From W2P13-069 sp051876105 (GTDB taxonomy: Bacteria > Actinomycetota > Coriobacteriia > Coriobacteriales > QAMH01): DNA of 64,000 nucleotides. Of this stretch, positions 30,365 through 37,859 are shown piece after piece (position 1 is the first letter of the stretch; the number at the start of each line of letters is the position of its first letter). The position numbers were made by a program, and so were the translations under genes. The stretch is taken from the NCBI GenBank assembly GCA_051876105.1, contig JBJEHN010000045.1:20457-84456 (forward strand). The letters run 5' to 3'. The notes below the pieces were generated by a model. That model did no database searches. It had not been told where the DNA came from and worked only from the letters and a program-made list of their open reading frames with translations.

Positions 30365-30586
30365 ATGGCCACGATCGACTCCATCAAGGAGATTCTGGAG
30401 AAGAACCTGAGCATCGACCCGGAGGTCGTCACCGAGGAGTCCACGCTCGACTCCCTCGACATCGACTCCCTCGACCTGGTCGAGCTCATCTGCGACCTGG
30501 AAGACGCCGAGGGCATCGACTTCGGCGAGCCCGAGGGGCTGCAGACCGTGGGAGACATCGTCGCCCACATCGATTCCCTCAAGTAA
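30365..30586 (+). CDS. acpP: acyl carrier protein
   Basis: A 73-residue acidic protein. The phosphopantetheine site is Ser35 in DIDSLDLVEL; an extra DSLD stands just before it (residues 29-32). It carries acyl chains in fatty acid synthesis as a thioester. GAAAGGA precedes ATG 30365. A possible -10 (TAGACT near 30315) lies upstream. The next gene on the same strand, 100 nt away, encodes a FabD-like protein, the family that loads malonate on ACP. Confidence 0.95.
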   Translation: MATIDSIKEILEKNLSIDPEVVTEESTLDSLDIDSLDLVELICDLEDAEGIDFGEPEGLQTVGDIVAHIDSLK

Positions 30587-30686
30587 GGGGCAGCAACAGC
30601 CGAGAAACGCGCGGGTTGCGTGCAATCTGTGCAGAGGGTGGCTCGGGGGTCTCTCCGGGCCACTGCTTGTATAGGAAGGGTGAAGA

Positions 30687-31613
30687 GTGGGTAAGCTTGC
30701 ATTCGTGTGCTCGGGCCAGGGCTCGCAGCTTGTCGGAATGGGCGTCGACTTCGTCGGCCGCAGCAGCTGGGGTGCGGACTTCTTCGAGGAGGTCAAGGCT
30801 ATCAGCGGTCTGGACATCTTCGACCTGTGCACCAACGGCCCGGCCGAGGAGCTCGACCAGGTGCAAAACCAGCTGCCCTGCCTGATCGCCGCGGACCTGG
30901 CGGTTGCGCGCGCCCTGGGCGAGCGCGGCCTGCAGCCGGACTGCGTGGCGGGCTTTGGCATCGGCGAGTACGCGGCGCACGTGATCGCCGGCACAGCCGA
31001 CCTCGAGTGCCTGCTCACCCTGGGAGCGCGCGTGGGTGCCCTGGCCGCCATGGCGGGCCACACCACCCCCAGCGCCAGTGCCCTGCTCAAGGGCTGCACG
31101 CCAGAGGCGGCGCGCGGGCTCTGCGAGCGTCACGGCGCGTCCAGCCTGTACGTGAGCGCTGAGCTCTCGCCCAGCAGCGTGGTCCTGGCGGGCAGGGAGC
31201 AGGCCCTGGAGGCGGCGCTGGCCGAGCACCTCGCAGCGGGCAAGGCCGGCCAGCGCCTCAACTGCGCGGCGGCCCTGGGCACGCCCTTGGCGCAGCCGGT
31301 GGCAAGCGGCATGGCCATGGCGCTCAAGCACACGCTCTTCGGCCCGGGCGAGCTGCCCCTGTACTGCAACCTCACGGGCGAGCTCTTCGACCACATGCGC
31401 TCGCCGGAGCTGTTGGGCGGGGCCCTCACCGCGCCCGTGCAGTGGGCCAAGACCGTGCAGGGCATGCTGGACGCAGGCGTCGACCGCATCGTGCAGTGCG
31501 GCCCGGGTGGGCTGCTGTTGGAGGCCGCGCAGGAGCTCGCCGCGCAGCGCGGCATAGAGCTGAGCGTCGCGCGCGCAGCCACGGTCCAAGACGTGGCCTG
31601 CATACTCGTCTAA
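30687..31613 (+). CDS. FabD-like malonyl-CoA:ACP transacylase homologue without catalytic Ser/His
   Basis: A 308-residue protein with the fold and length of malonyl-CoA:ACP transacylase. GQGSQ is at residues 10-14 (Gln11 of the oxyanion hole is kept), and an Arg near 115 may match the carboxylate-binding Arg. But the nucleophile motif GHSxGE reads GFGIGEY, so Gly91 replaces the serine, and the catalytic-His region reads LGTPLAQP, with Gly198 in place of His. It should not work as a normal transacylase. It begins at GTG 30687 behind GGAAGGG. It may bind ACP or acyl-CoA as a regulator, or be decaying. A second, active FabD should exist in the genome. Confidence 0.75.
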   Translation: MGKLAFVCSGQGSQLVGMGVDFVGRSSWGADFFEEVKAISGLDIFDLCTNGPAEELDQVQNQLPCLIAADLAVARALGERGLQPDCVAGFGIGEYAAHVIAGTADLECLLTLGARVGALAAMAGHTTPSASALLKGCTPEAARGLCERHGASSLYVSAELSPSSVVLAGREQALEAALAEHLAAGKAGQRLNCAAALGTPLAQPVASGMAMALKHTLFGPGELPLYCNLTGELFDHMRSPELLGGALTAPVQWAKTVQGMLDAGVDRIVQCGPGGLLLEAAQELAAQRGIELSVARAATVQDVACILV

Positions 31614-31646
31614 GCGGGATGCCGGGCAGATTGGGAGGCAAAGCAC

Positions 31647-32060
31647 ATGGGTAAGTTCCAAACCTGGCTGAGGGGCTTCATGCAGGGGCGCTACGGCTTC
31701 GACGAGCTCAACCACCGCCTGCTCACGGCTGTCATCGTGTTGCTGCTGGCGTCGCTGGTGTGCACCTTCTTGGGCAGGGTCGCCAACCAGGGCCTGCTCT
31801 ACGGCCTGGGCAACATCGCAAACATGGTGTGCACGCTGGGCATCGTCTACATCTTCTTCCGCGCGCTCTCGCGCAACATCCCGGCCCGCAGGGCCGAGAA
31901 CGAGCGCTTTGCCAAGAGGCAGCGCCGCGCGCGCAACCAGAAGGAGTTCAAGTACCTCAAGTGCCCCCACTGCGGGCAGGAGATGCGCGTGCCGCGCGGT
32001 AAGGGCAAGATTGCCGTAAAATGCCCCAAATGCGGGGAGAGCACCATTACCAAGAGCTAG
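31647..32060 (+). CDS. two-span membrane protein with C-terminal zinc ribbon
   Basis: A 137-residue protein I do not recognise as a named family. Two hydrophobic segments (about residues 25-45 and 52-72) are followed by a basic linker rich in Arg/Lys/Gln and a CPHC...CPKC zinc ribbon at residues 107-131. This layout suggests a membrane-anchored nucleic-acid or protein-binding ribbon in the cytoplasm. A good TTGGGAGG site precedes ATG 31647. It lies 33 nt after the FabD-like gene and is likely in its operon. Confidence 0.75.
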   Translation: MGKFQTWLRGFMQGRYGFDELNHRLLTAVIVLLLASLVCTFLGRVANQGLLYGLGNIANMVCTLGIVYIFFRALSRNIPARRAENERFAKRQRRARNQKEFKYLKCPHCGQEMRVPRGKGKIAVKCPKCGESTITKS

Positions 32061-32121
32061 CAGACGCACGCGGGCGGCGCGCACGGGAGCGCGGCCCGGG
32101 CGAGAGGGGAATGCACAGGAT

Positions 32122-32598
32122 ATGAGCGAGTTCGGCACCATAGAGCGCAACCACGAGGACTACGGCAGTGGCAGCGGCGAGAACCTCAGGGTCTTTGAGA
32201 AGACCTGGGGCCACCGCCTGCTGATGGGCGTTTCCCTCTGCATGTTCGTGGCGGGGTTCGTGGTGGCCATCTACTGCGGCGTGAGCTTGGCCAACGTGTA
32301 CCCGCTGGCCGATCTCAGCCTCACCCATGCCATGGCGTCTGCCTTCTACACCGTGGGCCTGGTGCTGGGCGTGGCGATGTTCCCACCGGCGGTGCTGGGC
32401 GTCTACACGGCCACGCACCCCAAGACCGCCACAGCCGCGGCCGCCATGGCCGTGCTGGGGCTGGTGCTGGTGGTGGCGTTCGTGGTGTATGCGCTCTCCA
32501 TCCAGGGGCAGCTCTTCAGCATCCTGCTCTACGCCGTGCTGCTGGCTGTGCTGCCGGTGGTCTACCTCGTCTCCGCGCTCAAGATCCGCCGCTCGTAA
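32122..32598 (+). CDS. four-span membrane protein of unknown function
   Basis: A 158-residue protein with a polar N terminus of about 35 residues and four hydrophobic segments covering the rest, with small residues (Ala, Val, Gly, Leu) dominating. No catalytic or metal motif. It lies 61 nt after the zinc-ribbon protein on the same strand and convergent to maf with 8 nt between stops. Ribosome site weak; an out-of-frame ATG lies at 32111. Confidence 0.65.
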   Translation: MSEFGTIERNHEDYGSGSGENLRVFEKTWGHRLLMGVSLCMFVAGFVVAIYCGVSLANVYPLADLSLTHAMASAFYTVGLVLGVAMFPPAVLGVYTATHPKTATAAAAMAVLGLVLVVAFVVYALSIQGQLFSILLYAVLLAVLPVVYLVSALKIRRS

Positions 32599-32606
32599 GC
32601 GCCGGC

Positions 32607-33179
32607 TCAGCCGAGCAGCTCCCTCAGCAGGGGGGCGAGGCGGGTGATGGGGAGGCCGACCACGTTGTCGAAGTCTCCTTCCGTACCTGCCACGAGCGCG
32701 CCGCCCAGGCCCTGGATGCCGTAGGCGCCGGCCTTGTCGAGCGGCTCGCCGCTGGCCACGTACTCGTCGATCTCCGCCGCGCTCAGCGAGCGGAAGGTCA
32801 CGTCTGTCTGCTCCGCAAAGCAGCGCTCGCTGCCTGGTGCGATGACGCAGACGCCGGTGATCACCTGGTGCGTGCGGCCGGAGAGCTCGGCGAGCATGCG
32901 GCGTGCGTCGGCCTCGTCTGCCGGCTTGCCGTAGATGGTGCCGTCCAGGGCGACGATCGTGTCCGCCCCTACCAGCACGCTGTGCTCCAGCTGGCCGGCG
33001 AGCAGGCTGGCCGCCACGGCGCGGGCCTTCTGGCGGGCCAGGAAGGGCGCTACCTCCGTTGGGTCCATCCCGTCGCTGTAGCGTTCGTCTGCGCTGCTGG
33101 TGAGCACGCTGAACGCAAAGCCGGCGCGCTGCAACAGCTCCCGGCGGCGCGGGGAGCTGCTAGCGAGTATCAAGTCCAT
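32607..33179 (-). CDS. maf: Maf-family nucleotide pyrophosphatase
   Basis: A 190-residue protein (ILASSSPRRRELLQRAGFAF; GADTIVALDGTIYGKP; the ITGVCV and DKAGAYGIQG motifs). Maf proteins hydrolyse dTTP, UTP and modified nucleotides to monophosphates and are linked to septum arrest. GGAGG lies upstream of ATG 33179. It follows the polyphosphate:AMP phosphotransferase gene on the same strand with a 24-nt spacer, so the two nucleotide-phosphate enzymes likely share a transcript. Confidence 0.94.
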   Translation of the reverse strand: MDLILASSSPRRRELLQRAGFAFSVLTSSADERYSDGMDPTEVAPFLARQKARAVAASLLAGQLEHSVLVGADTIVALDGTIYGKPADEADARRMLAELSGRTHQVITGVCVIAPGSERCFAEQTDVTFRSLSAAEIDEYVASGEPLDKAGAYGIQGLGGALVAGTEGDFDNVVGLPITRLAPLLRELLG

Positions 33180-33203
33180 CTGCTCTGTTCCTCCTTGCGG
33201 GCC

Positions 33204-34853
33204 CTACAGCTTGAGGCGCTGCTCGAGGGCCTCGTTGATCGTGCGCAGGCTCTTGACGCGCGCGTAGAGCTTGTCGTCGCTTTCCAGCAGGGTCCAGGGC
33301 GCGTAGGTGGTGCTGGTGAGGCGGAACATGTCCTGCACGGCCTGGTAGTACTGGGGGTTCTTCTCGCGGTTGCGCCAGTCGTCCGGGGTGATCTTCCACT
33401 GCTTGGCGGGGTTCTCCTGACGCTCCTCGAAGCGGCGCAGCTGCTCGTCTGGGTGCAGCTCGACCCAGAACTTGACCAGGATGGCACCCCAGTCCACGAG
33501 GTCGCGCTCGAAGGCGTTTATCTCGTCATAGGCGCGCTGCCACTCCTGCGCGGTGGCAAAGCCCTCGATGCGCTCCACGAGCACGCGGCCGTACCAGCTG
33601 CGGTCGTAGATGCCCACGTGGCCGGCCTTGGGTAGGCGCGTCCAGTAGCGCCACAGGTGCGGGTGCGCCAGCTCCTGCGGGGTGGGCGCCGGGCTGGGGA
33701 AGATGTGGTAAGCGCGCGCGTCGAGCGCCTGGGCAACGCGCTTGATCGCGCCGCCCTTGCCCGCTGCGTCCCAGCCCTCGTACATGATCATGAGGGGGAT
33801 GCGCTGCTGGTACATCTCGAGCTCCAGCTTGGCTAGGCGCTTCTGCTCGTGCTTGAGCTGCAGCTCGTAGTCCTCGCGTGCCAGCTTGAGGCCGTGGTCG
33901 GCTGTGTCGAGGTCCGGGTGGTCGGTGCAGATGGGGAAGATGCTCAGCGCAGGGGCCACGGCCTCTGCCCCTGCCCCCTGCTGCGCCTGCTCTTCGGCGG
34001 CGTGCTTGGCGGCCAGACCCTCCCTGAGGGTCTCGACCATGGTCTGGGCGATCTGCAAGTTGGCGATGCGCTTGTTCTCGCCGTTGACAACATGCCAGGG
34101 CGCAAAGGGGTAGTCGCTGCGCTCCAGGAGCTGGTCGTAGAGCTTGTAGAGGTCGTTGTACTCGGCGCAGCGGCGGATCTCCTCGTCTGAGACGCGCCAG
34201 CGGGTGGCCGGGTCCTCGTAGAGCTTCTCCAGGCGGTGGCGCTGCTCGGCCTTGGAGATGTGGATGAAGAACTTGAGGACGATGTAGCCGTTGTCGACCA
34301 GGCCCTTCTCCCAGCTGGCGATGGAGTCGAAGTAGCGATCTGCCACGGAGGTGCCGCCCAGCTCCTCGCGCGGGGCCATGGCCTTCTCGGCCAGGGCGCC
34401 CAGGGGGATGCGGGGGTGGTGGTGGCGGTGGCGCGCCTTGGACTTCCACTGGGCACGCTCGGCGTCGATCATGAGGGTTGCGGCGGTGCTGTACCAGCCC
34501 TGCTCGTAGAAGGTGATGGTGCCGCGCTCGCCCAGCCCCTGCCAGAAGGGCTCCATGAAGGGCTTGTAGCCGGTCACGCTGTTGTCAAGCGTGGTGAAGA
34601 GCTCGGTTTCCTCCTGCGGGGGGAAGACGGTGTGCACTACGTTGGTGGAGCGGGCGTCCATGAGGTAGAGCAGGTCGCTGATGCGGCTGCCCTTGCCGGC
34701 GCCGTTCCAGCCCTCGAAGAGCACCACCAGGCCCAGCTTCTCCTGCCGCGCCTGCTGCTGCAGGAGCACCAGCTGTTCCATGAGCTCGTCGCGCTGCTGC
34801 TTGTACGCGGATTTCTTGGGCGCCTCGTCTCCGAGGCCTGCGTTCTCCAACAT
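33204..34853 (-). CDS. pap: polyphosphate:AMP phosphotransferase (two PPK2 domains)
   Basis: A 549-residue protein made of two tandem PPK2-type P-loop domains: the first with FEGWNGAGKGSRI (about residue 50), the second with YEGWDAAGKGGAI (about residue 355) and a full set of Walker B and lid residues (YDRSWYGRVLVERIEG). Two-domain (class II) PPK2 enzymes transfer phosphate from polyphosphate to AMP, giving ADP. The start is ATG 34853, five bases after AAAGGAGG; an earlier in-frame ATG at 34880 lacks a site. It is divergent from ppk1, so polyphosphate making and use are encoded head to head. Confidence 0.93.
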   Translation of the reverse strand: MLENAGLGDEAPKKSAYKQQRDELMEQLVLLQQQARQEKLGLVVLFEGWNGAGKGSRISDLLYLMDARSTNVVHTVFPPQEETELFTTLDNSVTGYKPFMEPFWQGLGERGTITFYEQGWYSTAATLMIDAERAQWKSKARHRHHHPRIPLGALAEKAMAPREELGGTSVADRYFDSIASWEKGLVDNGYIVLKFFIHISKAEQRHRLEKLYEDPATRWRVSDEEIRRCAEYNDLYKLYDQLLERSDYPFAPWHVVNGENKRIANLQIAQTMVETLREGLAAKHAAEEQAQQGAGAEAVAPALSIFPICTDHPDLDTADHGLKLAREDYELQLKHEQKRLAKLELEMYQQRIPLMIMYEGWDAAGKGGAIKRVAQALDARAYHIFPSPAPTPQELAHPHLWRYWTRLPKAGHVGIYDRSWYGRVLVERIEGFATAQEWQRAYDEINAFERDLVDWGAILVKFWVELHPDEQLRRFEERQENPAKQWKITPDDWRNREKNPQYYQAVQDMFRLTSTTYAPWTLLESDDKLYARVKSLRTINEALEQRLKL

Positions 34854-34940
34854 GCTGTCCTCCTTTGAGCTATTCCCCAAGGATACGCCAAGCGGCAGGG
34901 GAGGGGGCTGCTCGCTGGGACGCGTTGACGACTATCCAGA

Positions 34941-34985
34941 CTTTTCAATCGCTTTTCATAGCCGAGCGCCCCGCGGGTTTATACT
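34941..34985 (+). promoter_or_regulatory. Pho-box-like direct repeat and -10 of ppk1
   Basis: CTTTTCA occurs twice with an 11-bp period (34941-34947 and 34952-34958). The period and C-T-x-x-x-C-A pattern resemble PhoB/PhoP response-regulator boxes. TATACT follows at 34980-34985, and no -35 consensus is seen, as expected for an activator-dependent promoter. The region also serves the divergent pap-maf genes. Confidence 0.55.
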
Positions 34986-35023
34986 CAAATTGAAGAATGT
35001 CAAGCGAACCAGAGGAGTGCGCC

Positions 35024-37726
35024 ATGACAGAGCTGAGCAACGGCTTCCCCAAACCGTACCTGCAGAACAGAGAGCTATCCTGGCTGGACTTTGACGAGAG
35101 GGTGCTCGACCAGGGCAGCGACCCCAGCGTCCCGCTGCTGGAGCGCCTCAACTTCGTGAGCATCTTCTGGAGCAACCTCAAGGAGTTCTTCATGGTCCGC
35201 GTGGGCTCGCTCACGGACCTCTCGCTGCTCAAGAAGACCATACGCGACACCAAGACCGGCTGGAGCCCCGCCCAGCAGCTCGACGCCATCTACCAGCGCT
35301 GCCACGAGCTCTACCCGCTCTATGAGAAGACCTACGAGCAGCTGCGCTCGGAGCTCGCCCAGAAGGGCATCCGCCACCTGCGCCCCGAGGACCTCTCTGC
35401 CGAGCAGCGCGCCTTCGTCGAGGACTACGCCCAGGCCAACGTGGTGCCCTTCCTCTCCGCCCAGATCATCAACGCGCGCCACCCCTTCCCGCACCTGGAG
35501 AACGGCGCCCTGTACGTGACCGTGCGCCTGGACGACGGCGAGGACGAGGTCAAGCCCGCAAAGGCCGTCAAGGCGGTCAAGCGCACCAAGGGCTCCAAGG
35601 ACGCCGACGAGCAGACCCGCAACCTGGGCGCCAGCGGCGTGACCCTGGGCCTGGTGCCGCTGCCGCGCCAGTGCCAGCGCGTGGTGCAGCTGCCGGGGGA
35701 GGGCTTCAGCTACATCCTGCTCGAGCATGTGGTCGAGATGATGCTGCCGCAGGTCTTCTCGATGTACACCGTGCGCCACAGCAACATCATCTGCATCACC
35801 CGCAACGCCGACATCGACGTCAACGAGGGCGTGGACGAGGCCGAGGACGCCGACTACCGCGAGTACATGAAGCGCATCCTCAAGAAGAGGGCGCGCCTGG
35901 CCCCGGTGCGCCTGGAGGCAGAGCACCCCTTCCAGTCCAGGACGATGGAGAAGCTGCTGCTCAAGCGCTTGGAGCTCAAGAAGGGCCAGGTCTTCTTCAC
36001 CCGCGTACCGCTGGACCTGAGCTACACCTGGGGCCTGGCCTCGCGCGTGCCGGACAAGCTCACCGCCGGCCTGCTGTGCGAGCCCTTCTCGCCGCAGTGG
36101 CCCGCGTGCCTGGACGCCTCCAAGCCGATCATCCCGCAACTGCGCGAGCGCGACGTCATGCTCAGCTACCCCTACGAGAGCATGGACCCCTTCGTGCAGC
36201 TGCTGAGGGAGGCCGCCGTCGACCCCAGCGTGGTCTCCATCAAGATCACGCTCTACCGCCTGGCCAGCCAGTCGCACCTGGCCGAGGCCCTCATCGCTGC
36301 CGCGGAGAACGGCAAGGAGGTCACGGCGCTCTTCGAGCTGCGCGCCCGCTTTGACGAGAGCAACAACATCGAGTGGTCGCAGCGCTTCGAGGAGGCAGGC
36401 TGCAAGGTCATCTACGGCTTCCGCGACTACAAGGTCCACAGCAAGATCTGCTGCATCACCCGCCAGACACCCCAGGGCCTGGAGTACATCACCCAGCTGG
36501 GTACGGGCAACTACAACGAGAAGACGGCCAAGCTCTACACGGACTTCTCCTACATCACCTGCGACCAGGGCTTCGGCCGCGATGCGGTGAGGTTCTTCCA
36601 CAACATGGCGCTGGAGAACACCTCCAACGACTACGACATCCTCCGCGTGGCCCCGCTGCAGATCAAGCCGATGATCCTGATGCTGGCCGACAAGGAGATC
36701 GAGAAGGCCCGCGCCGGCATGCCCTGCGGGATGTTCTTCAAGACCAACTCCGTCACCGATATCGACATCATCGAGAAGATCGTCGAGGCCGGGCAGGCAG
36801 GCGTGCCGGTGACGCTGTTCGTGCGCGGCATCTGCTGCCTGGTGCCGGGCGTGCCGGGGTACACGGACAACGTGCGTGTGGTGAGCATCGTGGGCAGGCT
36901 GCTCGAGCACAGCCGCATCTACGGCTTTGGCCCGCGCGGCGACATGCGGATCTTCCTCTCCAGCGCCGACCTCATGACGCGCAACATGGACAAGCGCATC
37001 GAGATCGCCTGGCCTGTGCTCGACGAGCGCTGCAAGGCCAAGGTGGTCGACTACCTCAACGTGTGCTTCTCCGACAACGCCAAGCTGCGCGAGCTCAAGG
37101 CGGACACCCGCTACACGGGCCTGGGCGAGCTGGCGAAGCCGGGCGAGCCGCGCCGCGACGCCCACGAGCTGCTGATCCGCCAGGCGCTCGAGGCGCGCCT
37201 GGCCGCCGCGGAGGAGGAGGCGCAGAACCGCGCCGCCGCACGCCATCGCGCTGTGATCGCCGAGGAGTCGCGCCAGGCGGAGCTCGAGAACCTGCGCGCC
37301 CGCGACGAGGCCCAGCCGCAGCCCGCCGCAGCGGAGCAGCCCGAGCCCAAGCGCGCTGCTGCCGCCGCCGGTGCGGTGGAAGACACCGTGGGAGGCGCCC
37401 GCCGCGCAGCCGCCGCAGGGGCCCCCGGGCCCGAGCAGCGCTGCAGCGCCGAGGACGAGCGCCTGAGCGAGGAGCAGCGCCGCGAGGAGGCCCGCCGCCG
37501 CGTGGCCGCGGCAGCGCGCGAGGCAGCGGCCAGGGGCCGGGAGGCCGCCGCGCTGGGCCGCGAGCAGGTGGCCGTGGTGCAGCAGCAGGCCCGCGCCGCC
37601 GCGGAGAAGATCCCGCGCGACCAGATATCCTCCGCCGCCCGCGCCGTGGGCAGGGCAGCCGGCGCGGCTGCGCGCGAGATAGCGCGCAGCGCCAAGGCCC
37701 TGAGCTCCTTCGTCCGCCGCAACTAG
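35024..37726 (+). CDS. ppk1: polyphosphate kinase 1 with C-terminal extension
   Basis: A 900-residue protein. Residues 1 to about 700 are a complete PPK1 (N-terminal NRELSWLDFDERVL; catalytic His472 in YKVHSKICC; His629 in LLEHSRIYGFG), which polymerises the gamma phosphate of ATP into inorganic polyphosphate. Residues about 705-900 are not part of the usual enzyme: they are Ala/Glu/Arg-rich with predicted long helices and end in a basic Ala-rich helix (ARAVGRAAGAAAREIARSAK). Such sequences recall granule-binding or histone-like tails, which is inference. AGAGGAG precedes ATG 35024; an upstream ATG at 34997 has no site. A strong terminator follows. Confidence 0.95.
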   Translation: MTELSNGFPKPYLQNRELSWLDFDERVLDQGSDPSVPLLERLNFVSIFWSNLKEFFMVRVGSLTDLSLLKKTIRDTKTGWSPAQQLDAIYQRCHELYPLYEKTYEQLRSELAQKGIRHLRPEDLSAEQRAFVEDYAQANVVPFLSAQIINARHPFPHLENGALYVTVRLDDGEDEVKPAKAVKAVKRTKGSKDADEQTRNLGASGVTLGLVPLPRQCQRVVQLPGEGFSYILLEHVVEMMLPQVFSMYTVRHSNIICITRNADIDVNEGVDEAEDADYREYMKRILKKRARLAPVRLEAEHPFQSRTMEKLLLKRLELKKGQVFFTRVPLDLSYTWGLASRVPDKLTAGLLCEPFSPQWPACLDASKPIIPQLRERDVMLSYPYESMDPFVQLLREAAVDPSVVSIKITLYRLASQSHLAEALIAAAENGKEVTALFELRARFDESNNIEWSQRFEEAGCKVIYGFRDYKVHSKICCITRQTPQGLEYITQLGTGNYNEKTAKLYTDFSYITCDQGFGRDAVRFFHNMALENTSNDYDILRVAPLQIKPMILMLADKEIEKARAGMPCGMFFKTNSVTDIDIIEKIVEAGQAGVPVTLFVRGICCLVPGVPGYTDNVRVVSIVGRLLEHSRIYGFGPRGDMRIFLSSADLMTRNMDKRIEIAWPVLDERCKAKVVDYLNVCFSDNAKLRELKADTRYTGLGELAKPGEPRRDAHELLIRQALEARLAAAEEEAQNRAAARHRAVIAEESRQAELENLRARDEAQPQPAAAEQPEPKRAAAAAGAVEDTVGGARRAAAAGAPGPEQRCSAEDERLSEEQRREEARRRVAAAAREAAARGREAAALGREQVAVVQQQARAAAEKIPRDQISSAARAVGRAAGAAAREIARSAKALSSFVRRN

Positions 37727-37751
37727 GCGGCCCGGCTCTGCGAACAGCGCA

Positions 37752-37787
37752 GCGCGGCAGCGGTTGTGCCCGCTGCCGCGCTTTTTT
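37752..37787 (+). terminator. rho-independent terminator after ppk1
   Basis: Twelve perfect G/C-rich pairs (37752-37763 with 37770-37781), a 6-nt loop and six T residues. Confidence 0.93.
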
Positions 37788-37800
37788 GGCGCTGTGTTTC

Positions 37801-37823
37801 GTGTCACACCCCGAGGGTAGAAT
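37801..37823 (+). promoter_or_regulatory. candidate addBA promoter with GTGTCACA motif
   Basis: GTGTCACA (37801-37808), 9 bp, TAGAAT (37818-37823). The same motif and spacing precede the Ski2-like helicase at 53701-53723. Confidence 0.4.
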
Positions 37824-37859
37824 CATGCGCACGACCATTCGGCACGAGGAGGCCGCCCC

